64,000 bases of DNA from JALSHZ01 sp964439815 (GCA_964439815.1 CAYTPO010000142.1:1-64000), one strand, 5' to 3'. Counted from the stretch's first letter, positions 36,348 to 45,877 are shown. A program made the numbers and translations. The notes: generated by a model from the sequence alone, not told the origin.

Positions 36348-37995
36348 CCCATCACTCGACCAACTCCCCGAGGCCATTACCGAGGAAGGCAGCCGCTTTT
36401 CCCTGGTCTGGCTGATTCCGATTCTGGCGCTGGTGATTGGTGGCTGGCTGGTCTACAAGTCCTATAGTGAAAAGGGACCAACCATCACCATCAGCTTTAG
36501 CGAAGCCGAGGGTCTGGAACCGGGCAAGACACGCGTGCGCTACAAGAACGTGGATGTCGGCAAGGTCAAGCGTATCGAGCTGAATGAAGACCTGTCCCAT
36601 GTGGAAGTAACCGTGGAACTGAAGAAATCCATTGGCAGTCATCTCAATGAAAACACCCAGTTCTGGATCGTCAGCCCACGCATCAACCCCAGGGGAATCT
36701 CCGGCCTCAACACACTGATTTCCGGTATCTATATCGGCATGGATCCGGGAGAAGGTGGCGCTGCCCTGAGCCATTACAACGGACGCACCGAGCCATTGCC
36801 CATCAAGTCGGACGCAGCCGGCAAGCCGTATGTATTGACAGCAGACAGTCTGGGCTCGCTGGATATCGGCTCCGGCATCTACTATCGCCAGATCCAGGTT
36901 GGGGAAGTTACCGGCTATCATCTTGACAGCAACGGGCGCTCCGTTGTCATCAATATCTTCATTAATGCCCCCTACGATCAGCTGATTCACGAAAACAGCC
37001 GCTTCTGGAACGCCAGTGGCTTTGATCTGCGCCTGACATCAGAAGGCGTCAGCGCCAGGCTCGAATCGTTATCGGCATTACTGACCGGCGGAATTGGCGT
37101 AGATACACCACACAACCTGGAGGCCGGCGCACTTACCGTGGGTGGAGAACGTTTTGCGCTACTGCCCGACCACGCCAGCATCGAAAACAAACCCTACTCA
37201 CTGACCGAGTATTACGTGCTCTATTTCGACAGTTCGATACGCGGCTTGCATATCGGAGCAACCGTCGAGTTCAGGGGGATTCAAGTCGGCGAGGTCATCG
37301 ATATCGACGTACAGATGGATCATCGTACGCTGGAGGTCAGGATTCCGGTACTGATCGCACTGCACCCGGATCTGATCACCGTCAGCGGTGACATTGGCAG
37401 CCCCGAATCCGTGCTGGAAACTCTGGTAACCCGCGGTCTGCGTGCACAGCTGGCATCAGGCAATCTGCTGACCGGGCAACTGTTTGTCGATCTCGACTTT
37501 CTCGAAGAGGTACCGGACGCCCAGATCACTCAGTCAGGTCCCTTCCGCGTATTCCCCACCGTGCCAGGCGCCATGGAAAAGCTCACCCGCAACGCCACCG
37601 AGCTGCTGAACAAGATCGGCAATGTCCCACTGGTGGAAATCACCAATGATCTGCGCGATACCATCAAGGCACTGCGGGGAATGATCGAGTCTCCTGCCTC
37701 GAAAAATGCCGTCACACATCTTGCCACCCTGCTGGACAACACCAGTTCGCTGGCGAAAAAGCTCGACCGTGCGGTCCCCACACTGGCAAAACGAATCGAG
37801 TCATCATTGACGCAAGCGGAAAAGACACTCGCCACAGCGGATGCAACACTGTCGGAGGATTCCCCATTGATCTACGACATTCGTCTCCTCATCGACCAGC
37901 TCTCTTCAGCCATCAACTCCTTCGAGGCATTAACCGACTACCTCGAACGACACCCCAATGCGCTGCTCTACGGTAAAACCATCGATACCCCATGA
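36340..37995 (+). CDS. pqiB: MCE-domain lipid transport protein PqiB
   Basis: 551 residues. One N-terminal membrane helix (about 23-42, FSLVWLIPILALVIGGWLVY) and three MCE/MlaD-like domains (about 45-140, 160-230, 285-390; e.g. ITISFSEAEGLEPGKTRVRYKN). A long C-terminal helical part with repeated Leu heptads probably forms the periplasm-spanning needle seen in PqiB. In the family it bridges inner and outer membrane for lipid traffic. Start chosen at ATG 36340. Confidence 0.94.
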   Translation: MTDPSLDQLPEAITEEGSRFSLVWLIPILALVIGGWLVYKSYSEKGPTITISFSEAEGLEPGKTRVRYKNVDVGKVKRIELNEDLSHVEVTVELKKSIGSHLNENTQFWIVSPRINPRGISGLNTLISGIYIGMDPGEGGAALSHYNGRTEPLPIKSDAAGKPYVLTADSLGSLDIGSGIYYRQIQVGEVTGYHLDSNGRSVVINIFINAPYDQLIHENSRFWNASGFDLRLTSEGVSARLESLSALLTGGIGVDTPHNLEAGALTVGGERFALLPDHASIENKPYSLTEYYVLYFDSSIRGLHIGATVEFRGIQVGEVIDIDVQMDHRTLEVRIPVLIALHPDLITVSGDIGSPESVLETLVTRGLRAQLASGNLLTGQLFVDLDFLEEVPDAQITQSGPFRVFPTVPGAMEKLTRNATELLNKIGNVPLVEITNDLRDTIKALRGMIESPASKNAVTHLATLLDNTSSLAKKLDRAVPTLAKRIESSLTQAEKTLATADATLSEDSPLIYDIRLLIDQLSSAINSFEALTDYLERHPNALLYGKTIDTP

Positions 37996-38594
37996 AACCA
38001 AATCTGCAACGCCTTCTGCTACCGGGATTCCTGCTCACGCTGCTAGGCAGCTGCGCCGTGCATGAAGCACCAACCCATTTCTACTCACTCAATGCCACTG
38101 TTCAACCAGCGCAGCAGACAATGCGACGACCGATAAAAATCGGCGTGGGTCCTCTCAATTTTCCCAAGGTGCTGCAACGCCCTCAGGTCGTTACCCGCAA
38201 GGGGGACAATCAGATCAATGTTGCGGACTTTCACCAGTGGGGTGGCAGGCTGGATGAAGAGTTTCTGCGGATTCTCGGGGACAATCTGGTTACCTTGCTC
38301 GGCAGCAGCGAGGTCTATACCTACCCATGGGAGAGCAGGCTCAGGCCCGACTACCAGATCAGGATCAGCGTATCGAGATTTGATGGCCGACTCAACGATG
38401 CCATCACGCTGCGTGCCCGCTGGCAGCTACTGAGCCGCAAGGGACGCAGGGAACTCGTATCGGTACAGTCCAATATCGTTGAACCGGTTCATGGCAAGGC
38501 GTATGCCGACTATGTTGCCGCCCAGAGCCGGGCGCTGGAAAAGCTTTCACGGGAGATCGCGGCAAAGATTGCCGTATTCGCCGATTCAAGGTAA
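37992..38594 (+). CDS. pqiC: Outer-membrane lipoprotein PqiC (DUF330/YmbA)
   Basis: 200 residues with a signal peptide and lipobox LLGSC. The body has IKIGVGPLNFPKVLQRPQVV and ADFHQWGGRLDEEFLRIL, the recognisable features of the ABC-type transport auxiliary lipoprotein family. It would anchor the PqiB needle at the outer membrane. Its ATG overlaps the pqiB stop by 4 bp, closing a four-gene pqiAABC operon. Confidence 0.92.
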   Translation: MKPNLQRLLLPGFLLTLLGSCAVHEAPTHFYSLNATVQPAQQTMRRPIKIGVGPLNFPKVLQRPQVVTRKGDNQINVADFHQWGGRLDEEFLRILGDNLVTLLGSSEVYTYPWESRLRPDYQIRISVSRFDGRLNDAITLRARWQLLSRKGRRELVSVQSNIVEPVHGKAYADYVAAQSRALEKLSREIAAKIAVFADSR

Positions 38595-38644
38595 TGCTCG
38601 GGCGCCGGTCAGACGGCCACCGGAACACGTCTCTCGTCTATGAC

Positions 38645-38671
38645 TTGCACCCGAGGCTTGAACGCGGATTC
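38645..38671 (+). repeat. Possible fragment of the 160-bp repeat (left end)
   Basis: CACCCGAGGCTTGAACG followed by CGGAT resembles the first 26 bases of the copy at 32955 (ACCCGAGGTTTCAACGGGGAT). It lies in the short gap after pqiC. The match is short and could be chance. Confidence 0.3.
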
Positions 38672-38680
38672 CCGCAAGGC

Positions 38681-39451
38681 TCAGTTGAACCAGTTGATCT
38701 CCAGTGCAGTCCGACTGCCAATGACGGCATCATCGAGGGAATTGGGTATATAGGCCAGCTCGCTATCGACCGGAATTCTCCCCCCCATGATTTCAGCCAT
38801 TTTCTGTGGGTAACGATGCGTTACATAGGGATTCGCATAACCAACCGGGTAAAGCGGCATATTGGTGACAGGATCATATTTATCGGTCGCCCCCAGGGTA
38901 TGCAGCATCTCATGGGCAATAACGAAGTTGTTCGTACCCCCGTAACCCGAGTCCGCATACGCATATACCAGCCCGATCAAACCTTTTGGCAAAGCCAGGG
39001 AATCGGGAATGACATCGTTCCCTTCGGGTGCAAAATAGACCACGAACATTCGTATATCACCGGCATTCCAGCCATTATCATGAAAAGCGGCCCACCAGCG
39101 CATCTTCAGACTGAACCAAACCGTATCGAGGACACTGGCCTCTTTCCCCTGTACCTGTCGTGGTGGCATGGCATCGACAACATCCGCGACCCGAACCTTG
39201 ACCGGATTGCGCGAACCGATTTCATAGTACGCTCCCTGTCGCCGCATGAAGCGGGCAATATTGCTGAAATCGCTGTCCTGCAATTGCCTGATGTAACGTT
39301 CCGTCACCTCACTGCCGTCACCGTTGATGGGGTAGACAACGACATCGAGCGTCTCGATCCAGTCCGTGGCATCACGCTGCTCGATATAGGTATTGCCGGC
39401 TACCATCGTCAGGATACCCAGTAGAATGCTGATTCTTATTTTTCTCCACAT
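38681..39451 (-). CDS. Putative secreted zinc metalloprotease with HExxHxxGxxD motif
   Basis: 256 residues. A hydrophobic N-terminus (residues 5-19) suggests secretion or membrane anchoring. The zinc motif HEMLHTLGATD lies near residue 180: two His, the catalytic Glu and Asp as a possible third ligand, as in snapalysin-type metzincins. Preceding segments (DIRMFVVYFAPEG, GLIGLVYAYADSG) look like the strands of a metzincin core. I do not recognise the family otherwise and no substrate is indicated. It is monocistronic and divergent from the arginyltransferase gene. Confidence 0.6.
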   Translation of the reverse strand: MWRKIRISILLGILTMVAGNTYIEQRDATDWIETLDVVVYPINGDGSEVTERYIRQLQDSDFSNIARFMRRQGAYYEIGSRNPVKVRVADVVDAMPPRQVQGKEASVLDTVWFSLKMRWWAAFHDNGWNAGDIRMFVVYFAPEGNDVIPDSLALPKGLIGLVYAYADSGYGGTNNFVIAHEMLHTLGATDKYDPVTNMPLYPVGYANPYVTHRYPQKMAEIMGGRIPVDSELAYIPNSLDDAVIGSRTALEINWFN

Positions 39452-39595
39452 GCCACGATTCCCGATAAACGTTGCTGTTTGGCCGATAGTAGTATGCTTA
39501 TAGTGGGAATGTGGGTGAGCACTTCACAAAAACATGTGATCCCGATCAGAGTTTTATTTACAATTGCCCGACAAGCGGCGGATTTTCCGGAATAA

Positions 39596-40369
39596 ATGAC
39601 GACAAGCACTCATACAGTTAAGATCTATTCCACGCCCCCTCACCAATGCAGCTACCTGCAGGGAATGCATGCCTCCAATGCTTTTGTGGACCCCGCCTTC
39701 ATTCCCGCAGCCGAGTCCTACCAGGCGCTGATCGATCAGGGCTACCGCCGTAGCGGTGACCACCTCTACAAGCCGGTCTGCTTGTCGTGCAATGCCTGCA
39801 TTCCCTGCAGGGTGGATACATCCCGCTTTTCTCTGAGCCGCAGCCAGAAGCGCTGCTGGAAACGCAATGCCGATCTGCAGGTCGAACTGCAACCCGCCAG
39901 CTTTTCCGACGAGCGTTTTGCACTCTATCGCAAGTATCTGAATTCACGTCACGCCGATGGTGATATGGCCAACCCCGACAAAGAGAGTTTCCGCAACTTT
40001 CTCTTTGCCAAGTGGAGCAATACGCTGTTCGTCGAATTTCGCCTGCACGGCAAACTGGTCAGCGTTGCCGTCGTCGATGTCCTGCCACGAGGATACTCGG
40101 CGGTTTACACCTTCTTTGATCCGCAGTACAGCCGCAGAAGCCCGGGAACCTACGCTGTACTCTGGGAAATCGAGCATGCCCGGATGCAGGGGTTGCCCTA
40201 TGTCTATCTGGGCTACTGGATCGAGGAGAGCCCCAAGATGAACTATAAATCCCATTTTCAACCACTGGAGATACTTCAGGATGGACACTGGCAAGCGTTT
40301 GCCGAAGACACCCCATCCGACACACCGAAACCCCATGAAAATATATCTGGAACAATAGGTTATGAATAA
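39596..40369 (+). CDS. bpt: Arginyl-tRNA-protein transferase (Bpt/Ate type)
   Basis: Adds an amino acid from tRNA to protein N-termini, creating N-degrons for ClpS/ClpAP; bacterial Bpt uses leucyl-tRNA on Asp/Glu, while Ate uses arginyl-tRNA. 257 residues with the N-terminal Cys features PHQCSYLQGMHASN and CLSCNACIPCRVD, and the C-terminal GNAT-like fold with YLGYWIEESPKMNYKS. Overlaps the next gene by 8 bp. Confidence 0.93.
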   Translation: MTTSTHTVKIYSTPPHQCSYLQGMHASNAFVDPAFIPAAESYQALIDQGYRRSGDHLYKPVCLSCNACIPCRVDTSRFSLSRSQKRCWKRNADLQVELQPASFSDERFALYRKYLNSRHADGDMANPDKESFRNFLFAKWSNTLFVEFRLHGKLVSVAVVDVLPRGYSAVYTFFDPQYSRRSPGTYAVLWEIEHARMQGLPYVYLGYWIEESPKMNYKSHFQPLEILQDGHWQAFAEDTPSDTPKPHENISGTIGYE

Positions 40370-40970
40370 TACTTCATGCAGTTTACTAATATCTGCCCTG
40401 ATCGCCCTGGGCGCTCCGGTCACCTCGCATGCTGCAGAGTGCAGTCGTGCTGATATCAACCATTACCTGGACAAGGGGTTTTCGCTGGCACAGATCACCA
40501 AACTATGCGGTGAGGAAAGCGACACTGCTGCGCCCAAAACAGCAGCTACCGTCAAAACCGACACGACACTATCCAACATCAGTGTCTTTCTACAAACAGC
40601 CATCGATGCCGAACAGGTAGACATCACACCAGATGCCGTAATCCTTACCCAGGACCGCTGCTTCCCCTATGGCGAGGAGGGTTACAGCGGTATCAGACCC
40701 TCGGCATGCGTGGTAAAAAAAGTGCGAATAGCACGCAAGGGCCTGACGATCGGAGATGTCATCGAAGAACGCTTCATCATCCGCGAAGGCAAACTCATCG
40801 TCCAGGGGGATATCCGGCAAACCTTTGAGCGAACCGGCAAGTTGAGGAAACGGGAACTGAAAGGCCTGCAGGCGCAGTATCCTGCCCATTTGTCGGAATA
40901 CAATCTTCCTGTCAAGAAGAGCATGAAGCGCAAGAAAATTGCCGAAGCGCTGAAGAAACTCGCGAAATGA
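40362..40970 (+). CDS. Exported hypothetical protein
   Basis: 202 residues with a clear signal peptide (cleavage near SHA-AEC). The mature start CSRADINHYLDKGFSLAQITKLCG looks like a small helical module also seen in other envelope proteins. The rest contains paired Cys (DRCFPYGEEG ... SACVVKK) and a basic C-terminus (KKSMKRKKIAEALKKLAK). No family recognised. Translationally coupled to bpt and closed by a strong terminator. Confidence 0.75.
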   Translation: MNNTSCSLLISALIALGAPVTSHAAECSRADINHYLDKGFSLAQITKLCGEESDTAAPKTAATVKTDTTLSNISVFLQTAIDAEQVDITPDAVILTQDRCFPYGEEGYSGIRPSACVVKKVRIARKGLTIGDVIEERFIIREGKLIVQGDIRQTFERTGKLRKRELKGLQAQYPAHLSEYNLPVKKSMKRKKIAEALKKLAK

Positions 40971-40979
40971 ACCCATAAA

Positions 40980-41007
40980 AAAAAGCCCCGTTTCAGCGGG
41001 GCTTTTT
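40980..41007. terminator. Bidirectional rho-independent terminator
   Basis: AGCCCCG (40984-40990) / CGGGGCT (40997-41003), loop TTTCAG, flanked by eight A on the left and TTTTT on the right. It serves both the rightward exported-protein gene and the leftward wall-protein gene. Confidence 0.9.
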
Positions 41008-41037
41008 CTCTGCGTCGTGACTATGCCGCCGCCGCGA

Positions 41038-42429
41038 TCAGATCTCGATATTCAACGCCTTGAGCGTATCCATCGTCAATCCTCCACGTGCCAGGCCATT
41101 CTTGCGCTGGAAGTTGCTGATGGCGCGCTGTGTCTGAGATCCCAGATGACCGTCAACCGATACGGCAAACCCGGCTTCCTTCAATGCAGCTTGTACCTTC
41201 TTGACCAAATCAGGAGTCGTATTGGTCTCGCAGAGGATCTGGCGCCACTCCAGACGTTCGTCACTGACCTTGACCTTCTTCGTCAGCTTCTGGGTCTTGG
41301 CGGGGATAGGAATACGCTTTTCGGCAGCCGGAGAAACCAGCTTGCGAACCCGGATGGTTTCAGTCACCGCAGGAATCTCGATACGCTTGGTCGTCGCTGG
41401 TGTCTTGAGAACTCGCTTGGTTACCGTCTTGTACACCGCAGGATTCTCACGCAGACACAGCTTGTTGCCAGTAGGTTTGCTACCTTCAGGTGCAGGCTCG
41501 GTAGAAAGCACCCAAGATACGGACTCGTCCGATACCTTGACCCGTTTGGTGATCTCCGTGTACTGAGCCGGAATGGTTTCATGCTTCTCTTCCGCTGGCG
41601 TCACCAGCTTTCTCATCTTGACCGTCTTGTACTCGGCCGGGATTTCGATGGTCTTGGTCGTTGCCGGTGTCTTGACCACACGACGCGTTACCGTCTTGTA
41701 CTTGGCAGGAATCTCCACCAGACACATGATCTCACCGGTTGCATTGTCCAGCCGTTCCTTGGATCCACGTCCCTTCTTCCATTTTGTGGTGGCCGGTGCA
41801 ACCAGTACCTTTTCGGTCTCGGTACCATAGACGGCAGGTACATTGACTACCTTGGTCGAGGCTTCCTTGACCAGCACCTTCTCTTCCACCCACTCATACT
41901 TGGGTGGCACAACCGTTATCTTTTCAGAGGCCTCCTTGGCAACCACCTTCTCGGTTTCGGTACGATAGACCGCAGGCTTGTAGTACTCCAGATAACACTG
42001 GCCCGGCTGTGCGGAATCCGCCGGCAATCCCGCCCCCTTGGCGTAGGCGACCAGCGAGGCGCCCGCTGTCTTGACCTGCTTCTTAGGCGTCGTCAACATC
42101 CATTGAGTCGAAGCCGGCTTGACTTCAATACGCTCGGTGACCGATTCATAAACAGCCGGAACGGGAACCAGCTTGAAAGAGGCATCCTTGATCTGAACCT
42201 TATCCTCCACCCATTCGTACTTGGCGGGAATGACTTCGATACGTTCGGAGGCTTCGCTGACAACGACTTCCTCAGTGCGCTCCTCGTATTTGGCGGGAAT
42301 GATGACTTTGGCGTAGCACTCACCGGGTTTGGCATCGGGAAGCGTGCTCGTGGCATCGGTCTGCGCATACCCCACACTGGAAACTGCCAGCGCAGCGGCA
42401 ATAAAAAGGTTTAAGGAATTTCTATTCAT
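41038..42429 (-). CDS. Exported modular protein: four Cys-to-Trp repeat modules plus peptidoglycan-binding domain
   Basis: 463 residues from the ATG at 42429, with a signal peptide. Four modules of about 72 residues follow. Each opens with a Cys (GECYAKV, GQCYLEY, EIMCLVE, NKLCLRE), contains three PA-x-Y-type strands spaced about 22 residues (e.g. IPAKYEERTEEVVV, VPAVYESVTERIEV) and closes with a Trp (STQW, TTKW, SVSW, RLEW). The C-terminus (about 400-463) is a PG_binding_1 domain with LVKKVQAALKEAGF, VDGHLGSQTQRAI and FQRKNGL. Probably a periplasmic or surface structural protein tethered to peptidoglycan; no enzyme motif is present. Confidence 0.8.
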   Translation of the reverse strand: MNRNSLNLFIAAALAVSSVGYAQTDATSTLPDAKPGECYAKVIIPAKYEERTEEVVVSEASERIEVIPAKYEWVEDKVQIKDASFKLVPVPAVYESVTERIEVKPASTQWMLTTPKKQVKTAGASLVAYAKGAGLPADSAQPGQCYLEYYKPAVYRTETEKVVAKEASEKITVVPPKYEWVEEKVLVKEASTKVVNVPAVYGTETEKVLVAPATTKWKKGRGSKERLDNATGEIMCLVEIPAKYKTVTRRVVKTPATTKTIEIPAEYKTVKMRKLVTPAEEKHETIPAQYTEITKRVKVSDESVSWVLSTEPAPEGSKPTGNKLCLRENPAVYKTVTKRVLKTPATTKRIEIPAVTETIRVRKLVSPAAEKRIPIPAKTQKLTKKVKVSDERLEWRQILCETNTTPDLVKKVQAALKEAGFAVSVDGHLGSQTQRAISNFQRKNGLARGGLTMDTLKALNIEI

Positions 42430-42701
42430 AAGGATGGATCTCATTAAATTTTATACTAAATGTCCAACATCAGATACTAGCCCAAAATGTGAGAAAGTCC
42501 ACACTTTAGCGTGAACAAAAGTATCAAAGGTCCGCCTGCAAGGTCATCGGCAACAGGCATTGAAAACACCGATCAGGCAGCGATAATATACTCCAAGTAT
42601 ATATCACATCACATTGATTTCATGAATTATATTTTTCAGATATATGAGGCGTTGCTAACCGCCTTTGCCAAGATCAGTCTGTTTCCCCACCCACTACCCT
42701 G

Positions 42702-43262
42702 TCACGATGATGCCACATCGAGCAGGCCACGCAGAAATTCCCAGTCGAACGCAGGCCCGGGATCGGTTTTTCTTCCGGGAGCAATATCACAGTGGCCAAC
42801 AATCCGCCCGGTGGAAATTCCGGGATAGGCTTCGCTCAATGCAAGAATAACGTTAGCCAGGGTCGTGTACTGCCTGCTGGTGTAGTTTTCGGTGTCAGTG
42901 CCTTCCAGCTCGATACCGATCGAATAATCATTACAGGAAGCACGCCCCTGGTAGCTGGAAACACCTGCATGCCAGGCACGTTTATGGAAGGGTACGTACT
43001 GCACCCGCTCGCCTTCCCGGCGCAGCAGCAGGTGCGAGGAGACCCTAAGCGTGCAGATATCCTTGAAATAGGGATCTGCCGCCGGATCCAGTCTGTTGCA
43101 GAAAAGATCATCGATGAAACCGAGGCCAAACCGACCGGGTGGCAGGCTGATATTGTGAATGACCAGCAAATCTGGCTCGACTCCATCCGGACGATCGTCA
43201 AAATTGGGGGATGGCACTTGACGTGCATCCAGCAGCTTTCCTGTTTCTCTATCGATTCTCAT
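42702..43262 (-). CDS. ampD: 1,6-anhydro-N-acetylmuramyl-L-alanine amidase AmpD
   Basis: Cytoplasmic zinc amidase recycling anhydromuropeptides. 186 residues from ATG 43262 (a GTG at 43271 is possible). Zinc ligands and neighbours: LLVIHNISLP (first His), VSSHLLLRREG, and VGHCDIAPGRKTDPGPAFDW (second His and Asp). Divergent from rep. Confidence 0.96.
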   Translation of the reverse strand: MRIDRETGKLLDARQVPSPNFDDRPDGVEPDLLVIHNISLPPGRFGLGFIDDLFCNRLDPAADPYFKDICTLRVSSHLLLRREGERVQYVPFHKRAWHAGVSSYQGRASCNDYSIGIELEGTDTENYTSRQYTTLANVILALSEAYPGISTGRIVGHCDIAPGRKTDPGPAFDWEFLRGLLDVASS

Positions 43263-43384
43263 CAGATTCACTCAACGCATTCAACCTGCCACCATCCGGA
43301 AATCAGAACTTGCAGACCATGACGAAAACGATAGAATCCGCCGCTCGCCATTGCAAGCCATCTTGCCCGATCCCTGAATCCGAA

Positions 43385-43408
43385 TCCTGAATCCCAGGAA
43401 TTCAGGCT
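43385..43408. repeat. Small inverted repeat related to the CCTGAATCC ends
   Basis: Within the ampD-rep divergent gap, CCTGAATCCCAGGAATTCAGG forms 7-bp arms (CCTGAAT/ATTCAGG), preceded by a direct copy CTGAATCCGAAT. The bases equal the ends of the larger repeat family. Confidence 0.45.
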
Positions 43409-43500
43409 ATCTGTCTGTTCACTCAATATCGGGAACCAATGGCGCCCAACCTGTATGCTGGCCCGACAAACTGGAGAGGACAACCGAGATTCCCAACCCG

Positions 43501-45498
43501 ATGGATACACTGAACCCCCAACAACGCGCCGCCGTCGAGCATGTAGGTACGCCACTTCTGGTACTGGCTGGCGCCGGCAGCGGCAAGACCCGGGTCATTA
43601 CCGAAAAGATCGCCTTTCTGATTCGCGAGCACGGTATTGATGCACGCCATATCGCCGCCATCACCTTCACCAACAAGGCTGCAAAGGAGCTGCAGACACG
43701 AATTGGCAAACTGCTGACAACCAGCGCCGCCAAGGGTCTGCAAGCATCAACTTTTCACACCCTCGGGCTGCGAATCATTCGTCAGGAACTCAAGACGCTG
43801 GGTTACAAGGCCGGCTTTTCCATCTTCGACGCCCAAGACAGCGGTCAGCTGCTGAAAGAGCTGGCGCGCAAGGAGAATATCGAGTCGGCAGACAGTATTC
43901 AGTGGCGCATTTCCGGCTGGAAGAACGATTTCATCAGCCCTGACCAGGCCTTCAGTACCGCAGAGGACAGCGAAGCGGCCTTTCATGCCCAGCTCTATGA
44001 ACGCTACCAACGCCAGCTCAAGGCCTACAATGCCGTCGATTTCGACGATCTGATCGTCCTGCCAGTCAAGCTGTTCCAGTCCAACCACGAGATCCGCGAG
44101 AAATGGCAAAACCGGCTGCGCTACCTGCTGGTGGACGAGTATCAGGATACCAATGCCTGTCAGTACCAGCTGGTAAAGCTGCTGGCCGGGGTCGAGGGGC
44201 GACTGACTGCGGTTGGCGACGATGACCAGTCAATCTACGCCTGGCGGGGGGCGCGCCCTGAAAACCTAAATCTTCTGAAACAGGACTTCCCCACGCTGGA
44301 GGTCATCATGCTGGAGCAGAATTACCGCTCCACCAGCCGGATCCTGCAAAGTGCGAACACACTGATCGCCAACAACCCCCATGTGTTCGAAAAGCAGCTG
44401 TGGAGTACACTGGGTGAAGGTGACCCACTACGGGTCATTCCCTGCAACGGCGCCGAACACGAAGCCGAGCGGATCGTCTCCGAGATCATGAACATCAAGT
44501 TCAGAAGGAAAATCGACTACAACCAGTTCGCCATCCTCTACCGTGGCAACTTCCAGTCACGGCTGTTTGAACGCAAGCTGCGGGAACACGATATCCCCTA
44601 TTTCGTCAGTGGCGGCACCTCCTTTTTCGAACGTGCAGAAATCAAGGACATCATCGCCTATCTCCGCCTGATCACCAATCCGGATGACGACGCCGCCTTC
44701 CTGCGCACGGTCAACACCCCGAGACGCGAAATCGGGGCCTCCACGCTGGAAAAACTGGGCCAGTACGCCACCGAGCGAGATACCAGCCTGCTGGCTGCCA
44801 GCAGCGAAATGGGGTTGGTGCAACGACTGAGCGAACGGGCAGTACTCCGTTTGCAACGCTTCACGGATCAGATCAGCGAATTGGCCTATCGTGCCGAAGA
44901 GGCACCCGCGCTGGTACTGGTCAAATCCCTGTTGAATGAAATCGCCTATGAAGACTGGCTGCGTGAAATCAGCAGCAATGACAGGATTGCCGACAAGCGC
45001 ATCGAGAACGTCAGTGAACTGGTCGACTGGATTAATCGTCTGAGCGCCAAGAAACAGGGTGACACATCACTCAGGGATATTGTCAACCGCATGCAGCTGA
45101 TGGATATCCTGGAGCGCAACAACGACTCCGAACACGACAAAGGTGTGCAATTGATGACGCTGCATGCCGCCAAGGGGCTGGAGTTCCCCCATGTCTTTAT
45201 TGCCGGCATGGAAGAGGAGTTGATCCCCCACAAGACCAGCATCGAAGAGGACAATCTGGAAGAGGAGCGCAGACTGGCTTATGTGGGCATTACCCGTGCC
45301 CGTCAGTCCCTGACCATGACCTATGCAAAAAAACGGCAGAAATTCGGCGAGGAAATCGACTGTGAACCTAGCCGCTTTCTGGATGAACTACCTGCCGAAC
45401 ACCTCGAATGGGATGATCCCGCCAACGTCAACGAAGCGCGTGCACGGGAAACGGGCCGCAGTCATCTGAAACACCTGAAGGCATTGCTGGGTGACTGA
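43501..45498 (+). CDS. rep: ATP-dependent DNA helicase Rep
   Basis: UvrD-family 3'-5' helicase that clears proteins ahead of the replication fork. 665 residues (E. coli 673). Walker A LAGAGSGKTRVI, motif II VDEYQDTN, motif III VGDDDQSIYAWRGA, motif IV EQNYRSTSRIL, motif V MTLHAAKGLEFPHVFI, motif VI YVGITRARQSL. The C-terminal tail is short and basic. Confidence 0.95.
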   Translation: MDTLNPQQRAAVEHVGTPLLVLAGAGSGKTRVITEKIAFLIREHGIDARHIAAITFTNKAAKELQTRIGKLLTTSAAKGLQASTFHTLGLRIIRQELKTLGYKAGFSIFDAQDSGQLLKELARKENIESADSIQWRISGWKNDFISPDQAFSTAEDSEAAFHAQLYERYQRQLKAYNAVDFDDLIVLPVKLFQSNHEIREKWQNRLRYLLVDEYQDTNACQYQLVKLLAGVEGRLTAVGDDDQSIYAWRGARPENLNLLKQDFPTLEVIMLEQNYRSTSRILQSANTLIANNPHVFEKQLWSTLGEGDPLRVIPCNGAEHEAERIVSEIMNIKFRRKIDYNQFAILYRGNFQSRLFERKLREHDIPYFVSGGTSFFERAEIKDIIAYLRLITNPDDDAAFLRTVNTPRREIGASTLEKLGQYATERDTSLLAASSEMGLVQRLSERAVLRLQRFTDQISELAYRAEEAPALVLVKSLLNEIAYEDWLREISSNDRIADKRIENVSELVDWINRLSAKKQGDTSLRDIVNRMQLMDILERNNDSEHDKGVQLMTLHAAKGLEFPHVFIAGMEEELIPHKTSIEEDNLEEERRLAYVGITRARQSLTMTYAKKRQKFGEEIDCEPSRFLDELPAEHLEWDDPANVNEARARETGRSHLKHLKALLGD

Positions 45499-45548
45499 TC
45501 GCTTCAGCCCCGGCACTGCAGCAGGAATGCAATGTTGCGGTTGATCAA

Positions 45549-45577
45549 TTACCGTCACGGATTCCATGCGGTATAAA
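45549..45577 (+). promoter_or_regulatory. Candidate promoter of the small DUF2892 gene
   Basis: TTACCG (45549-45554), a 17-bp spacer and TATAAA (45572-45577), about 100 bp upstream of the start codon at 45680. Supports transcription independent of rep. Confidence 0.4.
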
Positions 45578-45679
45578 GCTGGTATTGGTCTATAGTCTTA
45601 TGTGACCAAGTTACTGAACCCGCTGGTCACTTGAAAGAGAATGACAAGCCTTATCACATATTGAACTGGAGTAATCACA

Positions 45680-45862
45680 ATGCCAAAAAATGTCGGCGGT
45701 ATCGACCGCATCCTCAGAATCGTTGTTGGCGCCCTGCTGATCGTTTGGGCACTGTTCCTCGGCGGCCCTGCCTGGGCTTGGATCGGAGTAGTCCCATTGG
45801 CAACAGGTTTATTGAATTTCTGCCCTGCCTACAGCATTCTCGGATTGAACACCAACAAGTAA
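45680..45862 (+). CDS. Small inner-membrane protein, DUF2892 (YgaP-like membrane domain)
   Basis: 60 residues with the DUF2892 start KNVGGIDRILRIVVGALLI, two membrane helices (about 11-30 and 33-50) and the end LNFCPAYSILGLNT. In other bacteria this unit is found alone or fused to rhodanese domains that handle sulfane sulfur, which suits a sulfur oxidiser, but a role here is not shown. GGAG precedes the ATG. Confidence 0.88.
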   Translation: MPKNVGGIDRILRIVVGALLIVWALFLGGPAWAWIGVVPLATGLLNFCPAYSILGLNTNK

Positions 45863-45877
45863 ACGTTCTACGGTGTC

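Noticed and set aside
41017..42414. A 465-codon plus-strand open frame with repeated Leu/Arg/Asn units
   Set aside because: The apparent repeats mirror the PA-x-Y repeats of the real gene on the other strand; no signal peptide or ribosome-binding site.
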